Assembly (NCBI GenBank): GCA_016840025.1
Contig: JAEOTF010000230.1
Span: 1 to 15,534, forward strand
Reading direction: 5' to 3'
Length of the DNA: 15,534 bases
Origin: Candidatus Hodarchaeota archaeon
GTDB taxonomy: Archaea > Asgardarchaeota > Heimdallarchaeia > Hodarchaeales > YT1-039
Each line of letters opens with the position of its first letter. The first letter of the stretch is position 1. Positions 13,775 to 15,534 of this stretch are shown in pieces. The position numbers and the translations under genes are program-made. The notes beneath the pieces are model-generated. The model did no database searches. It was not told where the DNA came from and worked only from the letters and a program-made list of their open reading frames with translations.

Positions 13775-14986
13775 ATGGATTATGTGAAGCAATTCAGGGA
13801 ACTCCATCAGGCCATCGAATTAGCCGTAGATGCCCGAAAATGGCACCTTGCGGATATCAATATTGGAAAAGCCATTCAGCTACTTGTACAATACCAAAGT
13901 CTTTCCGCGGGATCATCTAAACTGGTAGCATTTTGTAATCTTAAATTAAAAGAACTGAGGAGTCTTAGAGAAGAAGTACGAAAAAAACTTGCAGAACAAG
14001 AGCAAGCCCCTCATCAAATTCATCCACAAAAAACTCCAAAGAAGGAAGAAAGTACGAATGACCAGAAAGAGAAGCCTATCACAAAAGATTTTCCAAGAGA
14101 TTGTAGGGAAATAATCGATAAACTTAATGGGAAATACAACTACTCGAAACTTGCAGGATTAGATCAAATAATGCAAAGAATGAGAGAGGCAATTGAGTTA
14201 CCTCTTTACTACGCTGAAGAAATGGAAGAATTAGAATTAGAAATCCCACGTGGAATTCTGATGTTTGGTCCACCAGGTTGTGGAAAAACATTTTTTGTTA
14301 GGTGTACAGCTGGAGAATTTAATCTTCCTCTGGTGATTTGTAACCCTGCCGCAGTTATGCATAAATTTGTAGGAGAAACACCGAAAGCAATTCAAAAAAT
14401 CTTTCAATGTGCATCGAAGGTAGGAAAAACACAACCCAGTCTTATTTTTGTGGATGAAATCGAAAAACTGATACCTAAAACAGAATATGCAATGTCAAGT
14501 TCAAATGTGGCTAACGAAGCCTTGAATATGTTCCTTCAGTACATGGATGGCGTAAAGCCTGAATCCGGGTTTATTGTAATTAGTGCGACCAATCACCCCG
14601 AACTCATGGAACCAGCCCTTATCAATCGGCACCAGGAGAAGATTTTCTTTCCTCCACCAGATAAAGAAACACGAAAAGCAATTCTACAATTAAATCTCCC
14701 AAAAAAGTACATCTCTTCTGAAGTTGATTATGATAAGTTAGCAATTTACACAGAAGAAAAAAATGGATGGTTCTACGCAGGACGAGATCTAGCCCAAGCC
14801 TGTAATAAAGCAAAATGGCAGTTGTTTAATGAATGGCGTAAAAAGAAAGATAAAACCATAAAATTAGATATGAAATTCCTAGAATTAGCTCTTGAAAAAG
14901 TAAAGCGGTCTGTCAGCCCCGCTCTTCTCAAAAATTACAAGAATTGGGCAGATCAATATGCCTCTGAAATAGCTTACAGCGAGTAA
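13775..14986 (+). CDS. Vps4/katanin-type AAA ATPase with MIT-like N-terminal domain
   Basis: This 403-residue protein has the layout of Vps4. Residues 1-75 look like a three-helix MIT-like domain (FRELHQAIELAVDARKWH, then DINIGKAIQLLVQYQSL, then LKLKELRSLREEVRKKL), followed by a polar linker (76-108) and one AAA module. The module has Walker A GPPGCGKT (165-172), pore loop HKFVG (196-200, Phe where Vps4 has Trp), Walker B LIFVDEIE (223-230), sensor 1 in SATN (N273) and arginine finger R285. In Vps4 the finger region reads RRF; here it is NRHQ, so the second arginine is lost. GADI near sensor 2 is GRDL here (336-339). The end RSVSPALLKNYKNWADQY (378-395) matches the Vps4 C-terminal helix. It likely forms hexamers that thread or disassemble a polymer. 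Its neighbours are ParA-like genes and not ESCRT-III. Confidence 0.92.
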   Translation: MDYVKQFRELHQAIELAVDARKWHLADINIGKAIQLLVQYQSLSAGSSKLVAFCNLKLKELRSLREEVRKKLAEQEQAPHQIHPQKTPKKEESTNDQKEKPITKDFPRDCREIIDKLNGKYNYSKLAGLDQIMQRMREAIELPLYYAEEMEELELEIPRGILMFGPPGCGKTFFVRCTAGEFNLPLVICNPAAVMHKFVGETPKAIQKIFQCASKVGKTQPSLIFVDEIEKLIPKTEYAMSSSNVANEALNMFLQYMDGVKPESGFIVISATNHPELMEPALINRHQEKIFFPPPDKETRKAILQLNLPKKYISSEVDYDKLAIYTEEKNGWFYAGRDLAQACNKAKWQLFNEWRKKKDKTIKLDMKFLELALEKVKRSVSPALLKNYKNWADQYASEIAYSE

Positions 14987-15017
14987 ATTTAATATTAAGA
15001 AAAAAGGATCAATATCT

Positions 15018-15534
15018 ATGACTCAACCGGTACCAAAAACTCTAGACAGAGAGATTAAGGAATTAATAAAAGCACATATGGACAAATGGAGTATTTTTAT
15101 TGAAAAATGGAGAACCGCTGTAATCCATAGTGCTCCAGAAGAAGCTTCAGTAGTTGTTCTATTATTTTCCGAATTAAGATCAAAGATCTTGACTATCACA
15201 GAAAACCTAAGCGAGGAAGATTACCTACCTAGACCAAAGAAACCTGGAGAAATGATCGGAAGAATGCAAGAATTAACAAGTTTTCAACGTACTAGCGTTA
15301 TATCCGCTGAATCATTCAATATACCCACACTTGAGATAGAATTTCCTACCCCAAGTTTTCAACAAGAATTAAGTGCGCCCAGTGATGAAGAAATAATGAA
15401 AGACATAGCCAAAATTCCGTTATTTCCCAAACAAGTGGAAGAAATTCCTACTCCTCGTCTAGAAGAACCCCCAATTAAATCACAAGAACCAAGTGCGCCC
15501 ATTGATGAAGAAATAGTGAAAGAAATTGCCAAAA
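15018..15534 (+). CDS. Helical protein with acidic repeats, 3' end beyond window
   Basis: This frame shows 172 residues and runs off the right edge. The ATG at 15018 follows AGGA (15005-15008) by 9 nt and lies 31 nt after the AAA ATPase stop. Residues 1-65 form a helical, amphipathic region (LDREIKELIKAHMDKWSIFIEKW and a second helix). From about 95 the chain is Pro, Glu and Ser-rich and probably disordered. Within it residues 116-133 (QELSAPSDEEIMKDIAKI) and 156-172 (QEPSAPIDEEIVKEIAK) are copies exactly 40 residues apart, separated by a proline-rich spacer. The hydrophobic positions of DEEIMKDIAKI fall at +3, +7 and +10 from the acidic residue, as in type 1 MIT-interacting motifs, although the usual arginine is replaced by an acid. 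Binding to the neighbouring ATPase is therefore plausible but unproven. Confidence 0.75.
   Translation, partial: MTQPVPKTLDREIKELIKAHMDKWSIFIEKWRTAVIHSAPEEASVVVLLFSELRSKILTITENLSEEDYLPRPKKPGEMIGRMQELTSFQRTSVISAESFNIPTLEIEFPTPSFQQELSAPSDEEIMKDIAKIPLFPKQVEEIPTPRLEEPPIKSQEPSAPIDEEIVKEIAK
15363..15534 (+). repeat. 120-bp-period in-frame repeat (second copy cut by window end)
   Basis: The 52-nt stretch starting at 15363 recurs at 15483 with about six substitutions; the spacer between copies is not repeated within the window. More copies may lie downstream. Encoded motif core is SAP-x-DEEI-x-K(D/E)IAK. Confidence 0.85.

Overview
The window looks like chromosomal DNA of an Asgard-type archaeon. Supporting this inference are a Ras/Rab-like small GTPase, an AAA ATPase of the Vps4/katanin type with a probable N-terminal MIT-like domain, ribosome-binding sites of the GGAGG and GGTGATC kind, TATA-type promoters, frequent GTG/TTG starts, AT-rich sequence and a lipobox-bearing type I membrane protein. 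No rRNA, tRNA or CRISPR array is visible, so the exact lineage cannot be set from sequence reading alone.

Layout. Bases 1-591 (minus) hold the N-terminal part of a secreted or membrane-anchored protein. It diverges from a mannose-1-phosphate guanylyltransferase gene (751-1812). Two unrecognised plus-strand genes follow (1937-3580). They converge on a minus-strand pair made of a Ras-like GTPase gene and an LpdD-like domain gene (4500-3549). Bases 4501-8738 form a distinct block: a LAGLIDADG homing endonuclease gene with two helix-turn-helix segments, followed by a three-gene operon of charged, helix-rich proteins. The endonuclease gene and this operon are each preceded by a copy of the same ~150-bp promoter segment, centred on a 20-bp palindrome next to a TATA-like box. 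A single unrecognised gene with a possible operator of its own (8845-9561) converges on a type I membrane protein gene (10276-9566).

Bases 10385 to the window end are a tight five-gene operon: a ten-helix membrane protein built of repeated hairpins, two paralogous ParA/MinD-like P-loop proteins (one with an intact deviant Walker A, one without the signature lysine), a MIT-like/AAA ATPase resembling Vps4, and the start of a protein with an acidic amphipathic repeat of 40-residue period. That repeat has the hydrophobic spacing of MIT-interacting motifs.

Working model (inference). The 10385-15534 operon encodes a membrane-linked machine in which a ParA-like pair acts with a Vps4-like unfoldase and its candidate adaptor. 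It is not the known Asgard ESCRT cluster, because no recognisable ESCRT-III, EAP30 or ubiquitin genes sit beside it. The second point of interest is the duplicated palindromic promoter shared by a homing endonuclease and the coiled-coil operon, which suggests promoter capture, shared regulation, or both.
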